From NCBI RefSeq assembly GCF_020740795.1, contig NC_067312.1:69026905-69090904 (forward strand): a DNA stretch of 64,000 bases. Reading direction: 5' to 3'. The position numbers were made by a program, and so were the translations under genes. How positions within the stretch are numbered: the stretch's first letter is position 1; the number at the start of each line of letters is the position of its first letter. Positions 1 to 9,900 of the stretch are shown here, one piece after another. The notes under the pieces are model-generated. The model was not told the DNA's origin, did no database searches, and saw nothing but the letters and a program-made list of their open reading frames with translations. Source of the DNA: Apus apus (taxonomy: Eukaryota > Chordata > Aves > Apodiformes > Apodidae).

Positions 1-2210
1 TCTTTTAGTGTTGGTATTCATGACTGGGGACAAAAAGTTTCAAAGTCCTTTGTTGTTTACTGGAGTCACAGTGAGCTCATATGTCAGGGCTATTGTGTTT
101 GACTTTAGACAACAGTAGTGAAATGAAATACAGCTCCAAAGGGGATGAATTCATGCCTGCTCAGCTGTCTAGAGTACATTAACGTTCCCTGAAAAGGCTG
201 AAATAATTTGATCTCCTTTCTGTGCACTAGATTTTCTATTTGAGACTAAGCACTCTTCATGTTATTTCTCAGGTTTTCCCTGTGTGCATTCTCCTATATA
301 CAACTGCATGCAAGACTTTTCAGGCTTATACCAATAGATAATTAATCTTGTAGACACAACATTAAATACTGCTCCAGTAATCCCTTCTACCTAAACTGCA
401 CCCATCTGAAGACGACTGAAACACACTTACTGCTAATTGTAGGCCTTCTTTTTACAGGATTGTGCATACAGACACGCACACACATCAAGCCTTTTTATAC
501 CTCCTTTGCTTCTCTGATCCAACCATTAGGTAAGGCTGTTCATAGCAAAAAAAATGCCAGTGTGAGCTCACATAGCAGTGTGTTGAACGGCGGCAGAATT
601 TCAGAGGGGCTGCAGGTAGGAACACACTCAGAGAAATGGACGGATCTTCATCGGCTTAGTTCTATGTGCTCTAGTGATGCAGCTTCCTCCCTGTCTTGCT
701 ACAACACCCCAACTCTTGCAGACCACACACACAGTACTTAAAAGAGAGGGACAAACAATTTAGAAAAAGAGGCAAGTGGCTCTCCAAGCGATCTGTTAAA
801 ATATGTTGGCTCTCAATTGCTGGCTCTGTGTTGCAACGCAGAAGAAAAGTCTGGAACAGTGTTCTTTTTGCAAAGAGAAAGGGGTAAAGAGGCAAAACAC
901 AACATTTCCAAGTTGAAGGTCAGAAAGGAATTATCCCCCAGGGACTGCTGGAAAGCTTTTATTTTTCTCCTTGCAGAATGGAGCAAAGTTACTTTGTATA
1001 GTGGCTGGGCACATTTCACTAACATATTCTGTGCCTGTGTGAAAAGCAGAGCATTCTTAATTTTCCTGCTCTCTTTTACTGCAAATTTAAGGTGTGCACT
1101 TCTGGAACTAAAAGTCTGCTACTGGCATGAGAGAAACACCCTGTCTAGCTGTGAAGCTTAGGTACCAGTCATATATGTTTTTAACCACACAATGTGTCAT
1201 GGGAAAATGGTATCAGATTGTGACTATTTGTGAACTGCTTCAAATCTCTAAGGGTCAGGACTATTTGAAATTTAAGAGGTTTTAATTCAGTTTAGCTGAA
1301 CGGTCTTTGGAAGTGAAAGAAGCAAAATACATGTTAACCTTCTCTTGTTCTATATAATCATGTCTGTACCAGATGCCACACAGGCTGAAATAGTTCAGTT
1401 TTAGCTCATCTTTTTAATTTATTCAGATTTATTTATTTTTAATGTTTAAGTTTAGACAAGTCCTGGGAGGCCACCTAGAGGCACCAGCCTTGCCTGAAGA
1501 AGAACGTGGAAGTCTGTGACTAGTCTATGCTCTAGATGGATAACCTGCAGCAATTACTGGAGCTACATTGGCTAGTATGAAGATGCAAGTGATTTATTTA
1601 ATTTTGTAAATTCTGTAATTTTTGCTGCTGCTGAGTAATATGGTCAGATAAATCTCTTTCCTTTTCCAGTCTCATAGTGCAACAGTATAGAGCTTACCAA
1701 GATAAGAAAGCCATTTCTGAATGGCACCTCTTTGAAATGTAAGAGCACCTACTAGTATGGATAGTAGACACTGGCTCATTTCAGGGAACACTCTTCATAG
1801 CACTGCTCCCAGGATCATTTGCAAACAAGAACCCTCCTTGCACAGACAGCAGATTAAGAAGATAGGCTGCCCAGCAATAAAACCACAAATAAGACACTCG
1901 GCTCCTGCTGCATTTGCTGGGCTTTTTATTTCTTGTGATTGTTACTGCGCAGCGAGGCAGGAGAGTGAGTTCTGGTTCTTCTCCGTCTGGGTTACTCACT
2001 GCCTGGAATCTTTCATTATTTCAATAAAATCAAACAACGTCCTCATTACTTCCATAAAATAAAACCACTAAAACATTTTTTTGCATTCACATCTTATTCT
2101 CCCTTCAGCTTACAAAGTGTTTCTCTAAAAAAGGGAAGAAAATTAGGGAAGTAATAAAAGTAAGTGAAAATTCCTGTGCAGACTGTAAAAGACATGTAAA
2201 CATTTCAGTC
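1..2210. other. Intergenic DNA, no gene recognised
   Basis: Only short open frames occur on both strands, and none resembles a known protein or carries convincing splice signals. No CR1 tail or RNA gene was recognised. In the human order PGAP4 (TMEM246) and ALDOB lie on this side of RNF20, but no PGAP4-like long single-exon frame is visible here, so that gene would have to lie further left. Confidence 0.6.
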
Positions 2211-3150
2211 TGTAGCAGGATGTTCCATCTCAGGGTGCCTGCCTCAGTTTCCCTTTGTGATTCAACTCCTGTCTCTCAGTTTCACTGTCCTGAGCCAGGA
2301 GTTGGAGGGTTCCTGTGAGAAAGGGCACAGCAAGCTCTGAACTGATAACAACCTTGAAAGTACAAACAGAAGGTCAAGCTGATGTCTGCAACAACAGCTG
2401 CTCTCCTGTGTTGAAGAACATGGAGCCCAGCCTGGCCACAACGGAGACAAAACAAGAACAAACAGATAAACGAGAGTTTGCTTGGTGAGAAAAAAGGCTT
2501 TATTGTTTTTTTCCTCTTTTCCTTTTGTTCTCCAATGGAGGATTTTGGAGGCACAGCTAATTAGTTAAATGACAGCAGCCAATCACTTTATTCTGTCAAA
2601 GCCTGGTCCCATCTTTGATCAGGGAGACTCCTGTAGACTTTCCCAGGAGGCTGCTGGACCTTCTCCTCTCCAGTGGGACCACTTGCTGGAGTGGTTACTC
2701 CTCAAGAGGTTGAGATACAAGGGACACCCAGCCACAGCCAAATGAAGGGTAAGAAATATCAAATCCCCATACATTTGTTCATATCTCCATTGGCTAGCTT
2801 TACATTGTAAGAAAAGCTTTAAGACTTCAGGATCCTTTTAAAAGATGGCAAACATTGTACTATCACATTGCCTAGGAATTATTTTAATCATTGTTTTAGA
2901 TCCAGTAGAAGGCCCATTAAGAAGTAAGTTGCTAGCATCCAAATGGTTAATGCAGTAGCAACCAACTAACTATTTTAAGATATCTTGGTTTATTACCCTA
3001 ATATCCTGTTTTGTGACCCTAATATGCTAACATTCGTATAATAAACTGATTTATGTATTTTTAGTTAAAATTTTAAGACTCTCATACTATTTACAATAAA
3101 TCTTGGTTTGTGCATATACATCTCATCTGCTGTCTTGCCCCGTTCAGACA
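2211..3150 (+). repeat. LTR-like dispersed repeat, copy 1
   Basis: This stretch matches 47337-48303 in the same orientation, with substitutions and small indels along nearly its whole length. Both copies start with TGTAGCAGGATG and stop matching just after a shared cttgcccc(a/g)ttcag motif. A TG start, a length of about 0.95 kb, an AATAAA-like signal near the right end (about 3097) and no internal coding region fit a solo LTR of an old endogenous retrovirus. A possible imperfect 5-bp target duplication (cagtc before, cggtc after) would suit an ERVL-like element. The family name was not established, and a non-autonomous DNA or SINE-like repeat is not excluded. Confidence 0.55.
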
Positions 3151-4528
3151 CGGTCCAAGACAGTTCTGGTCAGATGATGATGGAACTTCATCCCTACCCT
3201 CAGGCAAAATTTAATTTCTATCTCCTTTCCCAGCTGTGTGTCCCAAGTATTCCAGTATGCTGCAGGGTGAACTCAGATGAGCAATAATTAACTGATTCCA
3301 GTTTAAAGAAAAGTAGTACAGTTCCTTTTTACAGCAAGGCAAGACTCCACTTAGGCCAAGTGCATGGGCTGCAGTTTTATGTGCTCGTTTTCTTCAGCCT
3401 GTCTGCCAGGAAAATGATGCCATCTTAAATAATCGGAATAGCAGCTGTTGGATAGAGGGAGGACCCCACAGAGTGGTGTATTTTTGTGACATACACCCTG
3501 CATTGGGTGGGTATTATGTTCAGTACCCCAGTGTTGTTTGTTGAATAGTTTCACTGATGTCCCTCGTGCATGTGTGCCTAGCACAGCACCCCACAGCATC
3601 ACCTTTTCACTGCTTCACGCCCACAACAACAATAGCTGAGATAAATTTGTGAGAGGAAAGCAAAAATTATGCTATTTTTACAGCACATCCTTAGCCACAA
3701 GGAGGTAAAGACAAAGTCATGCCAAAAGGATGGGATAGTAGAACAAACCTGAAGGAACCCAATTTTGAGCGAGGAGGACTGAAGCTTTGTGCTTCAGGGG
3801 TCAGATTTTTCAATTAGTTTGGTAACATGAAAGTATACCTCATATGCACATCAGCCAGGAAGAAAGGGATGTCTCTTGAGACACGAGTGTTGCAGTTTTT
3901 GTGGTCAAAGCAGTAAGCTCTGCTAGCTTGAAGACGGGCTGTGCTGAGAACCAATGACCTACCAGCCGGGTCTGACTCAGCTAAGGGGTCTCCAGCTACA
4001 AAGGAATCACGCTGTGAATGGAGAATACCTCAGAACAAAAATGTTGGTGTGGGGTTTTTCGGTTCGGGTTTGTTGTTTGTTTTTTATTTTTTTTTAAGTA
4101 GATGAGGCTTGAATGCAACGTTAAAAACAACACCCTGAGGTACTCACCTTTCCGGTGCTGTTGGGTAAAGTTGGTTCCCTGCTGCTGTACCGTCTAGGCA
4201 CAGACCTCCACCGGGCTGATTTAACTTCCCTGCCCCAGCTGCTCTCACCACTTCCTCCCACAGCCCCAGCAGCTGACGGGCTCGCCAGGCCTGTCCTGGG
4301 GAAGGGGGGGAATTAAAAAAACAAACAAACAAGGGGAAAAAAAAAAAAAAAAGGAGCTGCTTTGCTGTTCCTTCAGGAGCTCACATGGTCCTTCAGTGCA
4401 TCACCAGGCCAGCAGCACTGCTCATGGGGCAGCCCATGCTCTTGGGACTTTGCAGCAGCCGGACTGTACCTTTTTTTGTTTTTTTTGGCACTTCCCACTG
4501 GAGACAGCCACTCGCGGGGCCGGGGAAG
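3151..4528. other. Intergenic DNA upstream of RNF20
   Basis: No gene is recognised. The stretch holds a T-rich run near 4079-4096, a GC-richer block at about 4150-4300 whose minus strand ends in a consensus 5' splice site (AAG|GTGAGTA, cut at 4148/4147), and an A-run at about 4336-4352. The minus-strand block is discussed as a candidate divergent first exon; there is no proof that it is transcribed. Confidence 0.5.
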
Positions 4529-4932
4529 AATCATAGAATCCTAGGGGTTGGAAGGGACCTCGAAAGATCATCCAGTCCAACCCCCCTGCGAGAGCAGGAT
4601 CACCCAGAGCACATCACACAAGAACGCATCCAGGCGGGTTTTGAATGTCTCCAGAGAAGGAGACTCCACAACCTCTCTGGGCAGCCTGTTCCAGTGCTCT
4701 GTCACTCTCACAGTAAAATAATTTTTTCTGATATTCACCTTGAACCTCCTATGCTCCAATTTGTATCCATTACTCCTTGTCCTATCACTGGTCAACACTG
4801 AGAAAAGCTTAACTCCATCTTCTTGACACTCGCCCTTTCCGTATTTGTAAACACGGATGAGGTCACCCCTCAGTCTCCTCTTCTCCAAGCTCAAGAGACC
4901 CAGCCCCCTCAGCCTTTCCTCACGAGGGGAGG
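4529..4932 (-). mobile_element. CR1 LINE 3' fragment, inverted
   Basis: The + strand reads as the reverse complement of a CR1 tail. It starts with the terminal ATAGAATC-type motif, then has ggttggaagggacct and gatcatccagtccaac, and continues into the block whose minus strand translates to the typical [15 protein letters not shown] segment after the reverse transcriptase. It is 5' truncated and non-functional. Its truncated end meets the left border of the RNF20 CpG island with no obvious gap. Confidence 0.93.
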
Positions 4933-5173
4933 AACGGAAACCGCCGCACCTGGAAGAAAACCTCGCGGCTGCTCACGAGGCGCCACTCCACACACACAAG
5001 CCCGGTGACGCTTGCGGGCTGCTTTCAATGCTTGCCTGCGAAGAGACGGAACCCTAAGTACGCAAGGTCGCCTATTCAAAGCTGGCGTTACCCGAGGCCC
5101 CGCCCGGGAGCAGCCGGGGCGCGGAACCGGCCCCGCCCGCCATGTCGGGCCCGGGCAGCGAAATGGCGGCCGC

Positions 5174-5268
5174 GAGGGGCGGGGCGACGTGCCTGACGTC
5201 TGCGCCGGCGCGTGCGCTGATTGGGCCGCGGCGGCGCCGCTTCCGGTGGGCGGGAGGAAGATGGCGGC
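5174..5268 (+). promoter_or_regulatory. RNF20 core promoter elements
   Basis: Visible sites, left to right, are a GC box (5174-5186), a TGACGTC CRE-like motif (5194-5200), ATTGG, an inverted CCAAT/NF-Y box (5220-5224), CTTCCGG ETS/GABP-like (about 5240-5246), a second GC box (about 5246-5257) and AAGATGGCGGC, a YY1-type motif often just downstream of housekeeping start sites (5258-5268). This suggests initiation near 5230-5260. The non-coding exon 1 donor could not be assigned. GC-rich GT sites are common, and consensus donors also occur at 5987 (TAG|GTGAGT) and 6154 (AAG|GTGAGT). Confidence 0.65.
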
Positions 5269-5399
5269 GGCGGCCGGGGCTGGGGTGTGTGGGGGCTGCG
5301 GGAGGCCGGGCCGGGGCCCTGGGGCCCTGGGGGTCTGAGGGTCTGGGGAGGGCCGGGGGTGGGATGCGGAGCCGAGGGGACGGGGCGTGGCGGCGCTGA

Positions 5400-6770
5400 G
5401 CACCGCGAAGGGCCTGAGGGACGTGAGGGTGCCGGGGGGGTGGGGGGGCCGCGGCCTCTCTGGGGCTGCCCCGAGGTGGGCGGCAGGCAGCGGCGAGCTT
5501 GGAGCTTGGGGCTTGGGGCTTGGGGCTTGGGGCTTGGAGCTTGGGGCTTGGGGCTTGGGTGTCCGGCGAGCAGTGCCAGAGGTCGGTAGGGTAGGAGGCT
5601 GCCGGGCAGTGGTGGGAAGGTGGGGGTGGCCCCGTGGGGACGGGGGAGCAGGTGTCGGGGCAGGTGCGGCAGCGCTTGTGGGCAGCGGGGGAGCCGGTCC
5701 CTGCGTGCGGCTGGGGAGTTGGCGTGTTTCTTGCTCTTCGTGGGGAAGTGGTCTCTCGTAGAGCTTTATGCGGAGGCTTTGGGGTTTGGGGGCGTGGCTG
5801 TGACAGGTTTTTTGGGGGTGCTCCGAAGGGCTGTGGGTTATATAAACAAAACAAAACAAACGAAGTGTAGAGAACAGCTGGTGTGCGTAGGAAGCTGAAT
5901 GGCGAGGTGTCTGAGGTTTCTTGACGAGGGATGCCACAGGTGTGTGAAAGGGCTGAAACACAGGGATAGTGGGCTTGTGGCTGTAGGTGAGTGGCTGAGT
6001 ATTGGAGCTGGGGAAGTTTGCTCTCTGCAGGTGATTGGTGGAGGTCAGGGTAGAGCACTTTTGGCCAGTGTTAGGTGTGGAGAGTGGCAGGTGGGGGTGT
6101 ATTTTTATTTCTGTTAGGAGGGTTTTAACTGTAAGAGGGGGATTAAGATGAAGGTGAGTCCCTGGTAGGGGAGGACAGTCAGTCCTTGATGAGTCGGTGT
6201 GATCTGTTTGGGGATAGGTGAATTCAGTAGCTGTGACTGAGGGTAAGGTTGAATTCCTAAAGGCAAGGTAGGGTCTCTGGTCATGAAAACTCAGTGGGAC
6301 AGGTCCTGGTGTACAGTATATGAGGAGTGGGGAGGAGGGAGCTAGGGCTGTGAAATGTGGTGGCAGCAGTGGAAGAACTGTTTTGTCTGTGGACACAATA
6401 TCTGAAAGGCAGTAGGTAAAGTATAACCAACATAACTTTTGTTATTGCAGGAGGAGAGTTAAAACCAGAGACTGAACCTGCATGAAGATTTTTTTCCAAG
6501 GAGGGTGACAAGGTAGCAGTGCTTCTGTTTTAACCTTACAGATCAGGGGATTTTTTTCCCATCACTGTTTGTGGTGCTGTTCCTACTGGTGTCATCTAAG
6601 ACTTAATGTTTGCCCAGTGTTTTCTGAAACCTTTTGAGTGATGTGATCTGTACTGTCTTGGACATCTTGTTATCCTGGTGAATTTGTGTGTTAAAACCCC
6701 TCAACTGAGGTGATTGTGTGGGTGTGTATTTGCTGGGAGTTTTTTTTTAATGGTGCTCTTCAATATTCAG
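5400..6770 (+). other. RNF20 exon 1/intron 1 region, G-rich
   Basis: This runs between the promoter and the exon 2 acceptor (ttcaatattcag at 6759-6770). It is non-coding, with strong G over C excess on the RNA-like strand that fades toward about 6200. Long proline-rich antisense open frames cross it, but they begin at non-ATG codons and are explained by the composition. No other gene was seen. Confidence 0.7.
5496..5558 (+). repeat. 7-bp minisatellite, nine units
   Basis: There are nine head-to-tail 7-mers of the form (A/G)GCTTGG, with A in units 1, 2 and 7 and G in the others. It lies just downstream of the RNF20 promoter, inside the G-skewed part of exon 1 or intron 1. Copy number is likely to vary between individuals or assemblies. 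Confidence 0.97.
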
Positions 6771-6941
6771 GACGAACGTAGAGAAGGCAGGAACCTGTCT
6801 GATTTGGCCACCATGTCTGGAATTGGCAATAAACGGGCAGCTGGAGAGCCTGGCCCTTCTGCACCTCCAGAGAAGAAGGCAGGGGTTGAAGACTCAGGGA
6901 CCACAGTGGAGACCATTAAGCTTGGTGGCGTTTCTTCAACG
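6771..6941 (+). CDS. RNF20: RNF20 exon 2 (5' UTR 6771-6812, CDS 6813-6941)
   Basis: The acceptor is attcag|GAC and the donor ACG|GTACAT. It encodes residues 1-43, ending GGVSST, phase 0. The following intron is only 143 nt and opens with a long C-run. Confidence 0.95.
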
Positions 6942-9900
6942 GTACATCCTGCACACCCCCCCCCCCACCCCCAAACCCCCACCTTTTTAAAATCTGGAAA
7001 CCTAAATACCTCTCTGTGCCTCCTGTACGAGCCCGGTCACCTGGCTCGTCTGGAGCGTGTGCCCTGACTTGTGCTCCTGCGCAGGAGGAGCTGGACATCC
7101 GGACCCTGCAGACCAAGAACCGGAAGCTGGCGGAGATGCTGGACCAGCGACAGGCCATCGAGGACGAGCTGCGGGAGCACATCGAGAAGCTGGAGCGCCG
7201 GCAGGCCACGGACGACGCCTCGCTGCTGATCATCAACAGATACTGGAATCAGGTTGGCCACCTTGTGCTTCTCTCTACGTTCTGCTCTCTCCCCCTGTTC
7301 CGCTGCGCTCCTTTTCTCCACGTCATCCGTTTTTTGTTTTGGCTTCGTGCAGTTTGATGAAAATATCCGCATCATCCTGAAGCGCTTCGACCTGGACCAA
7401 GGTGTTGGAGACCTTTTGTCTGAAAGAAAAGCACTGGTGGTTCCAGAACCTGAGCCAGACTCAGACAGTAACCAGGAACGCAAAGATGAGAGGGAACGAG
7501 GTGAGGCACCTGGCTGGGGAGAGTGGAAAAGATAGATTTCAGCTAAGAACAATGTTGATGTCCTTTCCTAAAGGCTCTCAAATTGTGAAGACTTGCAGTA
7601 TTGTTGCCTGCCAGAGCATATTTAAATTCTTATACTTTTGTGTCCTCAGGTGAGGGGCCGGAGCCAGCATTCTCCTTCCTAGCCACTCTAGCCAGCAGCA
7701 CTAGTGAGGAGATAGAATCTCAGCTGCAGGAGCGTGTGGAGTCCTCCCGCCGGGCTGTGGCCCAGATTGTGACAATGTATGACAAGCTGCAGGAGAAAGT
7801 GGATGTGCTGTCCCACAAGCTGAACAGTGGAGGTATGACCAAGGTGGCTGATCCCTGGCTAACACTCAGGAATCCTTATCTACCCCCTCTTAGAGCCTGG
7901 ATTGTAACCATGTTCAGTGACAGCTGAGAACTCTCCCCAGTGTGTTGGGCTAAGGAGAGGCTTGTTTTTGCCTGCAGTTTGTTTGAGAAATTAAAAGATT
8001 ACAGTTGAACCTTATCAATCAACTGTCTTCCACCACTGCATGGAAGGCTTCATGCTTACTAGTGAAGAAGGGAAGTCAGTATTGCAAACTGATGTTGGAC
8101 TCTTTCTTACTCGCAGTCTAGTAAAGTTACAGGAATAACCAACTCTTCAGTTTCCTCTGAGTTTTGAGCAAAATGGTAGCCATCGTGTTGTGGTATGCCT
8201 AGTGTAGATTCCAGTTTTGAGCACAAAGCAGTTCTGCAGAAGAAAGCCAGACTAGCTTCTGAAAATTGATGTAGCAGATTCAGTTTACACTGATACGGCT
8301 TTCTGAAAAATGGAACCAGTTTGGGTTAGAATTTTTAACTTCTAAGTGAAAATTTAAAAGGAATATAAACTCGTCCTTGGTTTGTCTTCTTTCCAGAGTG
8401 TTCTGCTTGCTCTGATCGAGGAGATCTGGAGGGTGTAGCAAAGCATTACTGTCCTTAGTTGGCAATCTTAAACTCCCTGGTAGTGCTGGCATGAATGCAA
8501 TCTGAGCCTGTACCCAGTTGCTGTAGTTGTTACCTGGTGTCTTAGCTCAGGCCACCTGTTGTAGCAGTTACACACCTGAATTTGGTCTGCATTAGGGTGT
8601 CACTGGGCTAGAAGGGCATCTTCTGTGTTGCTGGTACTGACACAACTGGAATGGTCTCTGGCTTTAGCAGATGGTAACTGACAGCCAGACATGTGTAGTC
8701 CATTAAACTGCAGGACATTTTGCTTAGGGAATGAAAGTCAAAGCTGTGTCTTACCGGGAGATCAGACGAAGGAAGCAGAAGTTAAACCCAGAAATTTCCT
8801 TTTCTGTTTTCTTTTTTTCTGTCCTTGCTGTTCAAGAATTGATAACAATCTTCCTTGGTTCCCATAATTTTCCTTTTATTTGTGCATCTTGCAGATATTT
8901 CACTGATGGAAGAAGCAGTCCTGGAGCTTAATACCTATCTCTCGCATGAAAATGGACGGCTACAGGAACTGGCTGATGTTCTTCAGGAGAAGCACCGAAT
9001 CATGTCTCAGGAGGTATAAAAAGGAGAGAGAAAAACCTTCTTTGGGGTCCTGCCTAGAATAGTTTGTAGTTACCATAGTTTGGAAAGCAGATTATTGCCT
9101 TGGAGTGGGACAAGAGCATCATGGTTTGAAGGTTGCCTTCTGAACAGAGGTTATAGTAAGGGTTATTGTTGTGGAGAACTGTACATAAATTTTCTGTGTA
9201 ATTTGGATTTATTTGCTTGTTAGATCACTGAATGAAGGAGTATGACCAAACCAGGGAGTTGAATGGATTTAATTGTAAAATAAAACAGCAGAGGAAATGG
9301 TAAAGTGGTCCTAAGTTTAGGGTTAGGGGTTAAACATCTGAGACATTTAAGGTGGCATCCCTCTCATTTAAAATTCCTCTTTTTCTCTGAATCATGTACG
9401 AAAGTGTAATGACAGGAATCTCAAGATGATCCCAGTCACTGAGGGATTAATGCTGTTGGCAGTGTGTGTCAAGAGGTTTCAGTTCCTTTAATAAGTGTGT
9501 TAACATTGGCCTTCCTCACAGTTAGGCCACCAAGTATTTCAGTGTAGATGAACATATGGATTGGAAAAGTGGGGCTTTTTTGGTGTGTTTTTCTTAAAGC
9601 CTTTGGTAGGTACTGCCTGATACTGGCAGCTTCTTGCTTTTTCTCCCTTTTGAGCTTTGTCTTATTTTCATTACTATGGGGGAGTTCAGCCAATGTAAAA
9701 TTTACTGAGTAGTCTGTCACCACAACAAGAGAGGGGTGGAAAGCATATGAATCCAGGGCATGGTGAATAAGAGAAAAATTAATACTAAGCAGCCTCAGAA
9801 AACATTGATGGTGTTCAATATGTTGACTGAAACATTATTTTGATTGCAGTTCTCCAAGTTGCAAGAGAGAGTGGAGACAGCAGAATCTCGGGTGTCTGTT

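Larger units (their letters stand above)
4920..5760. promoter_or_regulatory. CpG island over RNF20 transcription start
   Basis: The region is very GC- and CpG-rich compared with the AT-rich flanks. From about 5100 to 5270 it has a TATA-less promoter appearance. Downstream of about 5270 the + strand becomes strongly G-rich and C-poor. Methylation status and exact borders cannot be read from the sequence. Confidence 0.85.

Noticed and set aside
671-1161. Overlapping short open frames at the left edge
   Set aside because: No protein similarity, no splice signals or start context; both strands are open at similar lengths, as expected by chance.
4909-6396. A 495-codon proline-rich antisense open frame over the RNF20 promoter, with a second 328-codon frame (5072-6058) overlapping it
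   Set aside because: It starts at GTG, not ATG, has no domain, and translates low-complexity Pro/Ser/Thr sequence. The minus strand is C/T-rich and G-poor here, which removes TAG and TGA stops, so long open frames are expected by composition; two overlapping frames being open supports this.
9319-9332. Telomere-like TTAGGG repeat in RNF20 intron 6
   Set aside because: Only two imperfect units are present; far too short for an interstitial telomere array.
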